NCBI GenBank assembly: GCA_002454015.1
Contig: DKIB01000034.1
Span: forward strand, 1-5,611
Source of the DNA: Proteobacteria bacterium UBA6729
Lineage (GTDB): Bacteria > Pseudomonadota > Gammaproteobacteria > Porifericomitales > Porifericomitaceae
Length of the DNA stretch: 5,611 nt
Reading direction: 5' to 3'
Shown here: in pieces, positions 1-4,891 of the stretch
How the letters are laid out: every line of letters starts with the position of its first letter
Numbering within the stretch: the first letter of the stretch is position 1
The notes under the pieces: model-generated
What the model saw: only the letters and a program-made list of their open reading frames with translations
Database searches by the model: none
Told to the model about the DNA's origin: nothing
Program-made: the position numbers and the translations under genes

Positions 1-381
1 ACGGAGAACGAGGAGCACAGCGTGAGTGGCTCCCTGAGTTATGACCGGGGTCGTGACGGGCGGGGTCTGCGGTTCTCGCTGAGTCCGGCACTCGGTGCCA
101 CCTCGCAGTCGGGTCTGGATACCTCGCAGCCGGTGGGGGTTGCATCGGGTGCCAGTCGCGGTGCCAGCCTGCGTGGCGAGTTGGGCTACGGGGTGGGTGC
201 GCGTGGCGGGCTGTTCAATCCCTTTGGTCGGATAGAGTGGCGGGGGGAGTCGCAGCGCTGGAGTACGGGGCTGCTGTTGGAGTGGCGTCCGGGCGTGGAG
301 TTTGAGTTGGAGGCCGAGCGGTATCATGCCAGGGAATCGGTGGCTCACGGCGCTCTGTTCAACACCCGGCTGCGCTTCTAG
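1..381 (+). CDS. C-terminal fragment of an outer-membrane beta-barrel (autotransporter-like) protein
   Basis: The reading frame is open from the first base, so only the last 126 residues are visible and the true start lies outside the window; the in-frame GTG at 22 is probably internal. The sequence is rich in Gly, Ser, Arg and aromatic residues, with alternating polar and hydrophobic positions typical of outer-membrane beta strands (for example RGELGYGV, STGLLLEWRP, FELEAERYHA). It ends in NTRLRF, with a terminal Phe and alternating hydrophobic residues, as expected of a BAM-recognised beta-signal. From memory, the pattern GSLSYD...GRGLRFSLSP...LGYGVG...PFGRIEW resembles the C-terminal domains of large secreted repeat proteins with an autotransporter-like barrel. 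The passenger or extracellular part is not in view, so its role cannot be given. The gene is followed by strong inverted repeats and is probably transcribed separately from mgtE. Confidence 0.65.
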   Translation, partial: TENEEHSVSGSLSYDRGRDGRGLRFSLSPALGATSQSGLDTSQPVGVASGASRGASLRGELGYGVGARGGLFNPFGRIEWRGESQRWSTGLLLEWRPGVEFELEAERYHARESVAHGALFNTRLRF

Positions 382-387
382 TCGGTG

Positions 388-440
388 CTTGGCTGGCCGC
401 ACGGCCCCGGTAGCGGCCTGCCGCGGTAGTCCAGCCCAAG
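388..440 (+). other. Structured intergenic segment, bulged inverted repeat
   Basis: CTTGGCTGG at 388-396 pairs with CCAGCC-C-AAG at 431-440, nine base pairs with one bulged C. Smaller inverted repeats lie inside, such as GGCC 395-398 with 403-406 and GCGG 413-416 with CCGC 421-424; these are alternatives rather than simultaneous. The segment starts seven bases after the barrel gene stop, so it could be the folded 3' end of that mRNA. No T run follows it. Function is inferred only from position and base pairing. Confidence 0.4.
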
Positions 441-450
441 CCTGAGGATA

Positions 451-484
451 CGACCAGGGCGACAGGGGGCCTTCGCCCTGGTCG
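451..484 (+). terminator. Strong stem-loop, probable terminator of the upstream barrel gene
   Basis: CGACCAGGGCGA at 451-462 is perfectly complementary to TCGCCCTGGTCG at 473-484. This gives a 12-bp GC-rich stem with a 10-nt loop that may itself pair AGG (464-466) with CCT (470-472). It lies 69 bp past the barrel gene stop and 43 bp before mgtE. A T run does not follow directly; the nearest is TTTT at 501-504. It is therefore not a textbook intrinsic terminator and could instead be an mRNA 3'-end protector or part of an mgtE leader. I see no convincing mgtE promoter in the 382-527 gap. Confidence 0.5.
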
Positions 485-527
485 GATGGAAACGGGCTGA
501 TTTTCAAGGGGGAGTGAGAGGTGGGGG

Positions 528-1892
528 ATGGTTGCTGACAGAGCCGGAGTGATGGCGGTTCAGGTGCGTCTGGACCCACTGCACCTTGCGCTGGAGCGAG
601 GCGAGGACGGGCGGGCGGTGGACCTGCTGTTCGGGTTGAGTTCGGCAGAGGTGGCTTCTTTGCTGGAGGGCCTGCCGGGGCCGGAGCGGGGGCGCTTGTG
701 GCGGAAGATTCCGGAGAAGTCTCACGGTGCCATTCTGGCTGACCTGGCTGACCCGGTGCGCTCCAGCCTGTTGCGCCGGATGGCTCCGGAGAAGGTGGCC
801 GAGGCGACCAAGAGTCTGGATATAGATGATGCGGTTGATATTTTGCAGGATCTGCCCGGCCCGGAGGAGATTGAGCATGTGTTGCGCTCCATGGATGTAC
901 AAAACCGCAGGCGCCTGTCTTCCATGCTGTCCTACGAGGAGGACCAGGCTGGGGGTTTGATGGACACGGATGTGGTGCCGGTGCGTGCGGAGGTAACGCT
1001 GGATGTGGTGGCCCGGTATCTGCGGAGTCTGGGCAGTCTGCCGGAGGGTACGGACAGTTTGATGGTGGTGGACCGGGAGGGTCACTTTCTGGGGACCCTG
1101 TCACTGCGGCGTGTGCTTACGGGTGATGCACAGCTGACGGTGGGGGAGTGCATGCATTCTCGGCATGAGGCCATCCCCGCGACCCTGCCTGCGGCGGAGG
1201 TCTCCAATCTGTTTGCACGGGAGGACCTGGTTTCCGCCCCGGTGGTTGACGATCAGGGTCGGCTGTTGGGGCGCATCACGGTGGATGACGTGGTGGATGT
1301 GATCCGTGATCAGGCGGAGCGTCGCATGTTGCACATGGTAGGCCTGATGCAGGAGGAGGATACCTTCTCGCCGGTATGGGGCAGTGCGGGCCGTCGGGCG
1401 GTATGGCTGGGCATCAATCTGGTTACGGCCTTTCTGGCGGCCTGGGTGATCGGGCATTTTGAGGGGACCATTCGGCAGGTGGTGGCCCTGGCGATACTTA
1501 TGCCTGTAGTGGCCAGCATGGGCGGCATTGCCGGGAGCCAGACGCTGACCATCGTGGTGCGCGGTCTGGCTCTGGGGCAGTTGGCGCGGGCCAACGTCAA
1601 GCCTCTGTTCCTGAAGGAGTTGGCCATCGGTACGCTGAACGGGCTGGGGTGGGCTGCTGTGGTGGCAGTGGTCGGTGCCACATGGTTTGACAGTCCCTGG
1701 CTGGGTGTCGTGTTCGGGGCGGCCATGCTGGTGAATCTGGTTGTGGCAGCCCTGGCCGGGGTAGGCATCCCGCTGGGGCTGCGCGCCATGGGCATAGACC
1801 CGGCACTGGCAGGCGGGGTATTGCTGACCACGGTGACGGATGTGATCGGCTTTGTGAGCTTTCTTGGGCTGGGTGCCCTGATTCTGCTGTGA
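528..1892 (+). CDS. mgtE: Magnesium channel/transporter MgtE
   Basis: This 454-residue inner-membrane protein has the full MgtE architecture and normal family length. Residues about 15-135 form the helical MgtE N domain. Two CBS domains follow (about 141-200 with AGGLMDTD at its start, and 206-262 with ECMHSRHEAIP and LLGRITVDDVVDVI), then a connecting helix and a membrane domain of about five helices from 290 to 454. In the family the cytosolic domains bind Mg2+ and close the pore when Mg2+ is plentiful. The last helix carries TTVTDVIGF; its Asp438 matches the pore Asp of the Thermus protein. The second helix has MPVVASMGGIAGSQ. The ATG at 528 is preferred because GAGAGG (516-521) lies six bases upstream; the in-frame ATG at 552 has its GGAG only two bases away. 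It is preceded by a stem-loop and followed by a separate pal promoter, so it is probably monocistronic. Some MgtE homologues also move Co2+, which sequence cannot settle. Confidence 0.95.
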   Translation: MVADRAGVMAVQVRLDPLHLALERGEDGRAVDLLFGLSSAEVASLLEGLPGPERGRLWRKIPEKSHGAILADLADPVRSSLLRRMAPEKVAEATKSLDIDDAVDILQDLPGPEEIEHVLRSMDVQNRRRLSSMLSYEEDQAGGLMDTDVVPVRAEVTLDVVARYLRSLGSLPEGTDSLMVVDREGHFLGTLSLRRVLTGDAQLTVGECMHSRHEAIPATLPAAEVSNLFAREDLVSAPVVDDQGRLLGRITVDDVVDVIRDQAERRMLHMVGLMQEEDTFSPVWGSAGRRAVWLGINLVTAFLAAWVIGHFEGTIRQVVALAILMPVVASMGGIAGSQTLTIVVRGLALGQLARANVKPLFLKELAIGTLNGLGWAAVVAVVGATWFDSPWLGVVFGAAMLVNLVVAALAGVGIPLGLRAMGIDPALAGGVLLTTVTDVIGFVSFLGLGALILL

Positions 1893-1898
1893 TGGGCT

Positions 1899-1927
1899 TT
1901 GTAGCTTGGCACCGATGTGCGTATAAT
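1899..1927 (+). promoter_or_regulatory. Sigma-70-type promoter for the pal operon
   Basis: A perfect -10 box TATAAT (1922-1927) is preceded by TTGTAG (1899-1904), a four-of-six match to the -35 consensus, with the optimal 17-bp spacer. The predicted transcription start is near 1934, about 40 bases before the pal ATG. It starts seven bases after the mgtE stop, in the only gap of any size before the pal-cpoB-queE-queC run. The better-looking TTGGCA at 1906-1911 is only 10 bp from the -10 and is not usable with it. Confidence 0.65.
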
Positions 1928-1938
1928 TCCCTGAACGA

Positions 1939-1953
1939 CCGGGGTGTGCCCGG
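1939..1953 (+). other. Small hairpin in the pal leader
   Basis: CCGGG (1939-1943) and CCCGG (1949-1953) form a perfect 5-bp stem with a GTGTG loop. It lies just after the predicted transcription start and about ten bases before the Shine-Dalgarno GAGG (1962-1965). No T run follows, so it is not a terminator of mgtE. It could stabilise the 5' end of the mRNA or be chance in GC-rich DNA. Confidence 0.3.
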
Positions 1954-1972
1954 GATGCGGTGAGGATGAATC

Positions 1973-2536
1973 ATGATATTGCGTTGCTTGTGTTTGGGAC
2001 TGATGCTGATGCTGGTGGCAGGGTGCCCGTCCCCAAGGGTGTCGAAAGGTACGGCGGTACCGTCGCTGGGAGACGGTCGGCCATCGCCATCGGGAGATGC
2101 AAGTAAGGAGGAGGGTCGCACTTACGGCGGTGATCTCGGCGGTGATCTCAGCCCCGAGCCGCTGGAGGGTACGGAGATCGGTGCCCCCGGCAAGACCAGC
2201 GAGGCGCTGCTGTCCCAGCGGAGCATTTATTTTACGGTGGACAGCGATACGATCACCCCGGATTATCAGACGGTGATCGAGGCGCATGCCACCTATCTGG
2301 TGGGTGAAGTAAAGACGCAGTTGGTTCTGGAAGGACATGCTGACGAACGCGGCACCCGGGAGTACAATCTGGCGCTGAGTGAGCGGCGCGCGCAGTCGGT
2401 GAAGCGTCTGATGACCTTGCTGGGTGTGGCACCCAGTCAGGTCAGGGTGGTCAGTTACGGGGAGGAGCGTCCCTATGCAACCGGGCACGATGAGGGATCA
2501 TGGTCTCTGAATCGGCGGGTGGACCTGGTCTATTGA
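1973..2536 (+). CDS. pal: Peptidoglycan-associated lipoprotein Pal
   Basis: The 187-residue product begins with a short type II signal peptide and lipobox LVAGC, making Cys18 the lipidated residue. Pro19 follows, not the Asp that favours inner-membrane retention, so an outer-membrane location is expected. Residues 24-80 are a low-complexity linker. Residues about 82-187 are an OmpA-like peptidoglycan-binding domain with LEGHADERGTREYNLALSERRAQ. Asp124 and Arg139 have the 15-residue spacing of the Asp/Arg pair that binds diaminopimelate in this family. The end, SYGEERPYATGHDEGSWSLNRR, is classic Pal. Pal anchors the outer membrane to the cell wall and works with TolB and TolQRA during constriction. 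The start is supported by GAGG (1962-1965) seven bases upstream. Unusually, tolB does not precede it; mgtE does. The linker contains a palindromic element and a 12-bp tandem duplication, described separately. The cpoB start overlaps its stop codon. Confidence 0.93.
   Translation: MILRCLCLGLMLMLVAGCPSPRVSKGTAVPSLGDGRPSPSGDASKEEGRTYGGDLGGDLSPEPLEGTEIGAPGKTSEALLSQRSIYFTVDSDTITPDYQTVIEAHATYLVGEVKTQLVLEGHADERGTREYNLALSERRAQSVKRLMTLLGVAPSQVRVVSYGEERPYATGHDEGSWSLNRRVDLVY
2048..2099 (+). repeat. Palindrome-rich element inside the pal linker
   Basis: Three short inverted repeats are packed into 52 bp: GGTAC 2048-2052 with GTACC 2057-2061, ACCGTC 2059-2064 with GACGGT 2072-2077, and CATC 2088-2091 with GATG 2096-2099. 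The first two share bases and exclude each other. The plus strand reads GTAVPSLGDGRPSPSGD in the Pal frame, and the minus strand reads DGDGRPSPSDGTAVP, so both strands encode GTAVP and DGRPSPS. This symmetry suggests an in-frame REP-like or palindromic repeat. Only one copy is in the window, so dispersal in the genome is inference. Confidence 0.45.
2126..2149 (+). repeat. Perfect 12-bp tandem duplication in pal
   Basis: GGCGGTGATCTC occurs twice head to tail (2126-2137 and 2138-2149), encoding GGDLGGDL in the Pal linker. The unit is a multiple of three, so copy-number change would lengthen or shorten the linker without breaking the frame. Confidence 0.8.
2518..2523 (+). promoter_or_regulatory. 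Ribosome binding site supporting the TTG start of cpoB
   Basis: GGTGGA lies nine bases before a TTG at 2533 that overlaps the pal stop codon (TTGA). It is a moderate match to GGAGG inside the end of pal. With translational coupling from pal, it makes the TTG start plausible over the upstream ATG at 2500. Confidence 0.45.
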
Positions 2537-3453
2537 GCCACAAGTGGCTGGTTGCGGCGCTACTTCTGGTGGCGACAGGGGCACACGCACAGCAGGACGA
2601 GCCCACCAGCCCCCCACCCACCTTGCAGGAGCTGCAACAACGTCTGTTGCGGGTGGAGCAGATCGCGGGCTCCAAGGGGATGATGCAGTTATCGCTGCAG
2701 TTTGACCAGACGCGCAATGAGATCCGGGCATTGCGGGGTAGTCTGGAGGAATCAGCGCATCAGCTGGAGCGCCTGCAGGCCAAGCAGGAGGAGTTGTACA
2801 CAGACCTGGATCAACGTTTGCGGGCCCTGGAGCAAGCCGGTGTCCGGGTGGTGGGGGACGGGCAGCTGCCCCCCCCGCCCCCGGTACCTCATAATGCCGT
2901 GGCGGTTGAGCTGCCCACGGCAGAGATCTCTCCCCCGCCGGTGTTTGCACCCCAACCGACAACGGTACGGCCGACATGGCCTCCGGCGGGGTTGCCTGTG
3001 CCAGTACGTCCCCGACCGCCACTGCCACGGGTCACCGATGCAAACCCGGTAGCGGGGATCGGGGGGCCGGTGCAGGCCAAGGCACGCTATGATCAGGCCT
3101 TCAAGCTGTTGAAGCAATCGCTGTACGAAAGTGCCATTGATTCCTTCAAGGCCTTCCTGCAGGAGTTCCCGTTGAGTGATCATGTGGGCAATGCTCACTA
3201 CTGGCTGGCAGAGGCCTACTACATCAAGGAGGACTACGCGCTGGCGCTGGACCAGTACCGTGTGGTGGCGGAGCAACATCCGAACAATCTCAAGCTGGCA
3301 CAGGCCATGCTCAAGCAGGGTTACGCGCAGCAGGCCCTGGGCAACCAGCATGAGGCACAGCAGGCCCTGCAGGAGGTGATCGACGGTTTCCCGGAGAGCC
3401 CGGAGGCGGTGCTGGCACGGCAACGTCTCAACCAACTTCAGACCGCTCCCTGA
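2533..3453 (+). CDS. cpoB: Cell division coordinator CpoB (YbgF), periplasmic TPR protein
   Basis: From the TTG at 2533 the product has 306 residues. It begins with a clean Sec signal peptide, MSHKWLVAALLLVATGAHA, cleaved before QQDEP. An in-frame ATG at 2500 (317 residues) also has a nearby GAGGG but adds eleven residues in front of the signal peptide, so I prefer TTG with moderate confidence. Residues about 30-101 form a heptad-rich coiled coil, the trimerisation region of the family. Residues about 112-179 are a Pro-rich linker. Residues about 184-304 contain tandem TPR-like repeats (YDQAFKLLKQSLYESAIDSFKAFL, HYWLAEAYYIKEDYALALDQYRVV, GYAQQALGNQHEAQQALQEVI). In E. coli CpoB binds TolA and PBP1B and links Tol-driven outer-membrane constriction to septal wall synthesis. 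It follows pal with a stop/start overlap and precedes queE by 10 bp, the usual arrangement. The linker contains a C8 tract. Confidence 0.92.
   Translation: MSHKWLVAALLLVATGAHAQQDEPTSPPPTLQELQQRLLRVEQIAGSKGMMQLSLQFDQTRNEIRALRGSLEESAHQLERLQAKQEELYTDLDQRLRALEQAGVRVVGDGQLPPPPPVPHNAVAVELPTAEISPPPVFAPQPTTVRPTWPPAGLPVPVRPRPPLPRVTDANPVAGIGGPVQAKARYDQAFKLLKQSLYESAIDSFKAFLQEFPLSDHVGNAHYWLAEAYYIKEDYALALDQYRVVAEQHPNNLKLAQAMLKQGYAQQALGNQHEAQQALQEVIDGFPESPEAVLARQRLNQLQTAP
2869..2882 (+). repeat. C8-G-C5 homopolymer tract in cpoB
   Basis: Eight consecutive C (2869-2876), one G, then five C (2878-2882) encode part of the polyproline linker of CpoB. The frame is intact through it. Such tracts are prone to slippage in replication and to sequencing or assembly errors. 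A one-base change would remove the TPR domain. Confidence 0.85.
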
Positions 3454-3463
3454 GTCAGCGCAC

Positions 3464-4123
3464 ATGGCAGCCGCCACCCGTCAGGCCGCAGTACGCATCA
3501 CCGAGTTGTTCCTGTCCATACAGGGCGAAAGCACGCGCGCCGGGCTGCCAACGGTGTTCATACGCCTGACCGGCTGTCCGTTGCGTTGCCACTACTGCGA
3601 CACCGCGTATGCCTTCTACGGTGGGGACCGATTGAGCATCCGGCAGGTGCTGGAACAAGCCGGGCAGTACCCGGTCAGGTACGTTACCGTTACTGGCGGC
3701 GAGCCCCTGGCGCAGCCCGGTTGTCTGCCGCTGCTGGTGGCGTTGTGCGATGCGGGGTATCAGGTCTCGCTGGAAACCGGTGGGGCAATGGATATAGCCG
3801 AGGTAGACCCGCGGGTTATGAAGGTGATGGACCTGAAGACCCCCGGCTCAGGGGAAGTGCTGCGCAACCGCTACGAAAATCTTGAGCGGCTGGGGGCTGC
3901 GGATCAAATCAAGTTCGTGATCTGTAACCGGGACGACTATGCATGGGCATGTGAGCAGTTGCAGCGCCATCAACTCACCAAACGTTGCGAGGTGCTGTTC
4001 TCGCCTTCCCATGACGAGTTGCAGGCGACACAACTGGCAGAATGGATCTTGGCGGATCGATTACAGGTGCGGTTGCAACTGCAGCTGCACAAGTATCTGT
4101 GGGGGAATGCGCGTGGCAGATAA
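3464..4123 (+). CDS. queE: 7-carboxy-7-deazaguanine synthase QueE
   Basis: This 219-residue radical SAM enzyme, close to the E. coli length, converts 6-carboxy-5,6,7,8-tetrahydropterin to 7-carboxy-7-deazaguanine in queuosine biosynthesis. The 4Fe-4S site is the canonical CX3CX2C (Cys38, Cys42, Cys45, in [11 protein letters not shown]). It is preceded by the typical QueE N-terminus [21 protein letters not shown]. The SAM-binding GGEP motif is at 78-81 (VTGGEPL), and LETGG is at 103-107. The C-terminus QLHKYLWG is also characteristic. The ATG at 3464 lies 10 bp after the cpoB stop and has only a weak Shine-Dalgarno (GAG at 3452-3454), so translation may depend on coupling with cpoB. Its 3' end overlaps queC. 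All key residues are present and I expect a functional enzyme. Confidence 0.95.
   Translation: MAAATRQAAVRITELFLSIQGESTRAGLPTVFIRLTGCPLRCHYCDTAYAFYGGDRLSIRQVLEQAGQYPVRYVTVTGGEPLAQPGCLPLLVALCDAGYQVSLETGGAMDIAEVDPRVMKVMDLKTPGSGEVLRNRYENLERLGAADQIKFVICNRDDYAWACEQLQRHQLTKRCEVLFSPSHDELQATQLAEWILADRLQVRLQLQLHKYLWGNARGR
4101..4106 (+). promoter_or_regulatory. Ribosome binding site of queC, within queE
   Basis: GGGGGA lies directly against the ATG at 4107 but six bases from the in-frame GTG at 4113. The spacing favours GTG, while start-codon strength favours ATG. The two choices differ by two residues (MRV versus M). Confidence 0.45.
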
Positions 4124-4814
4124 CGGCGCTGACCGGAGGGCAGTCGTATTGGTGTCCGGGGGCATGGATTCAGCCACAGTGCTGGCCATGGCGCGGCGAC
4201 AGGGCTATGACTGTCACGGGCTGATCTTTGATTATGGTCAGCGACATCGGGTTGAGCTGAAGATGGCAGTCGGCGTGTGCGAGTCCCTCGGTGCGGTGTC
4301 GCATCGACTGTTTCGTCTGGGGCTGGATGCGTTTGGTGGTTCTGCGCTGACCGACCCTGCCATTGGAGTGCCGACCCAACCCGGGCACGATATACCGGAC
4401 ACCTATGTGCCTGCACGCAATACGGTCTTCCTGTCCATTGCCCTGGCCTGGGCCGAGGCCCTGCATGGCAGCGATCTGTTTATCGGGGCGAACGCCGTGG
4501 ATTACTCGGGCTATCCGGATTGCCGACCGGAGTTCTTCGCCGCCTTTGAACGCACCGCCAATCTGGCCACCCGGGCCGGGGTGCAGGGTCAGCCCTTCCG
4601 CATCCATGTACCCCTGTTGCAGATGTCAAAGTCAGCCATCATCCTGCAGGGCCTGCAACTCGGTGTGGACTACTCGGCTACGCTGTCCTGCTATCAGCCG
4701 GATCAGGCAGGCCGCGCCTGCGGGGCGTGCGACTCCTGTCGCCTCAGGCGCCGCGGCTTTTGCGAGGCCGGGGTGGCTGACCCGACCTGCTACGTGGTGG
4801 AGCCATCACCGTAG
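4107..4814 (+). CDS. queC: 7-cyano-7-deazaguanine (preQ0) synthase QueC
   Basis: The 235-residue product (233 from the GTG at 4113) matches the family length and catalyses the next step after QueE: ATP-dependent conversion of 7-carboxy-7-deazaguanine and ammonia to preQ0. Near the N-terminus is the PP-loop [11 protein letters not shown] (residues 14-24) that binds ATP pyrophosphate. FDYGQRH (41-47), [10 protein letters not shown] (101-110) and [17 protein letters not shown] (127-143) are conserved QueC stretches. The zinc site is Cys195, Cys205, Cys208 and Cys211 (LSCY...ACGACDSC). An upstream in-frame ATG at 3939 would add 56 residues read out of frame from queE and unlike any QueC, so it is rejected. 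The gene overlaps queE by 17 bp, implying translational coupling and matched output of the two enzymes. It ends the plus-strand run and converges with a minus-strand gene. Confidence 0.95.
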   Translation: MRVADNGADRRAVVLVSGGMDSATVLAMARRQGYDCHGLIFDYGQRHRVELKMAVGVCESLGAVSHRLFRLGLDAFGGSALTDPAIGVPTQPGHDIPDTYVPARNTVFLSIALAWAEALHGSDLFIGANAVDYSGYPDCRPEFFAAFERTANLATRAGVQGQPFRIHVPLLQMSKSAIILQGLQLGVDYSATLSCYQPDQAGRACGACDSCRLRRRGFCEAGVADPTCYVVEPSP

Positions 4815-4824
4815 CGGTAATGCA

Positions 4825-4891
4825 CCCCGCAACGATTTGCCGGAACGGGTCGGTGAGGTCTCGCCGTGCAGGGTCAATCCGGATTGCGGGG
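4825..4891 (+). terminator. Nested inverted repeats between convergent genes, possible terminator
   Basis: Three complementary pairs nest inside one another: CCCCGCAA 4825-4832 with TTGCGGGG 4884-4891, CCGGA 4840-4844 with TCCGG 4878-4882, and CGGTGA 4851-4856 with TCGCCG 4861-4866 around a GGTC loop. The last has one G-U pair in plus-strand RNA. The structure begins 10 bases after the queC stop and runs 18 bp into the minus-strand gene. No T run follows on either strand, so intrinsic termination is uncertain. CAATCCGGATTG (4875-4886) is also a perfect 12-bp palindrome. Confidence 0.4.

Noticed and set aside
382..527. Magnesium-sensing riboswitch in front of mgtE
   Set aside because: The strong stem is better explained as the end of the upstream transcript. 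No promoter is visible before it, and I recognise no M-box elements.
1906..1927. TTGGCA with TATAAT as the pal promoter
   Set aside because: The spacer is only 10 bp; TTGTAG at 1899-1904 gives the proper 17 bp.
1310..2488. 392-codon minus-strand open frame antisense to mgtE and pal
   Set aside because: It lies opposite two well-supported genes, crosses their intergenic promoter and has low-complexity His/Thr/Arg/Pro-rich sequence with no recognisable domain. Long antisense frames are expected in GC-rich DNA.
2869..2882. Frameshifted or broken cpoB at the poly-C tract
   Set aside because: The coiled coil before it and the TPR domain after it are in the same frame, so the gene is intact as given.
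2752..3477. 241-codon minus-strand open frame antisense to cpoB
   Set aside because: It is a shadow of the cpoB TPR and linker region; no signal, domain or ribosome binding site supports it.
3939..4106. Upstream in-frame extension of queC from an ATG at 3939
   Set aside because: The extra 56 residues are out-of-frame queE sequence, Cys-rich and unlike QueC. The family length fits a start at 4107 or 4113.
4815..4873. tRNA gene after queC
   Set aside because: The gap is 59 bp, too short for a tRNA, and shows no cloverleaf or TTC-arm consensus.
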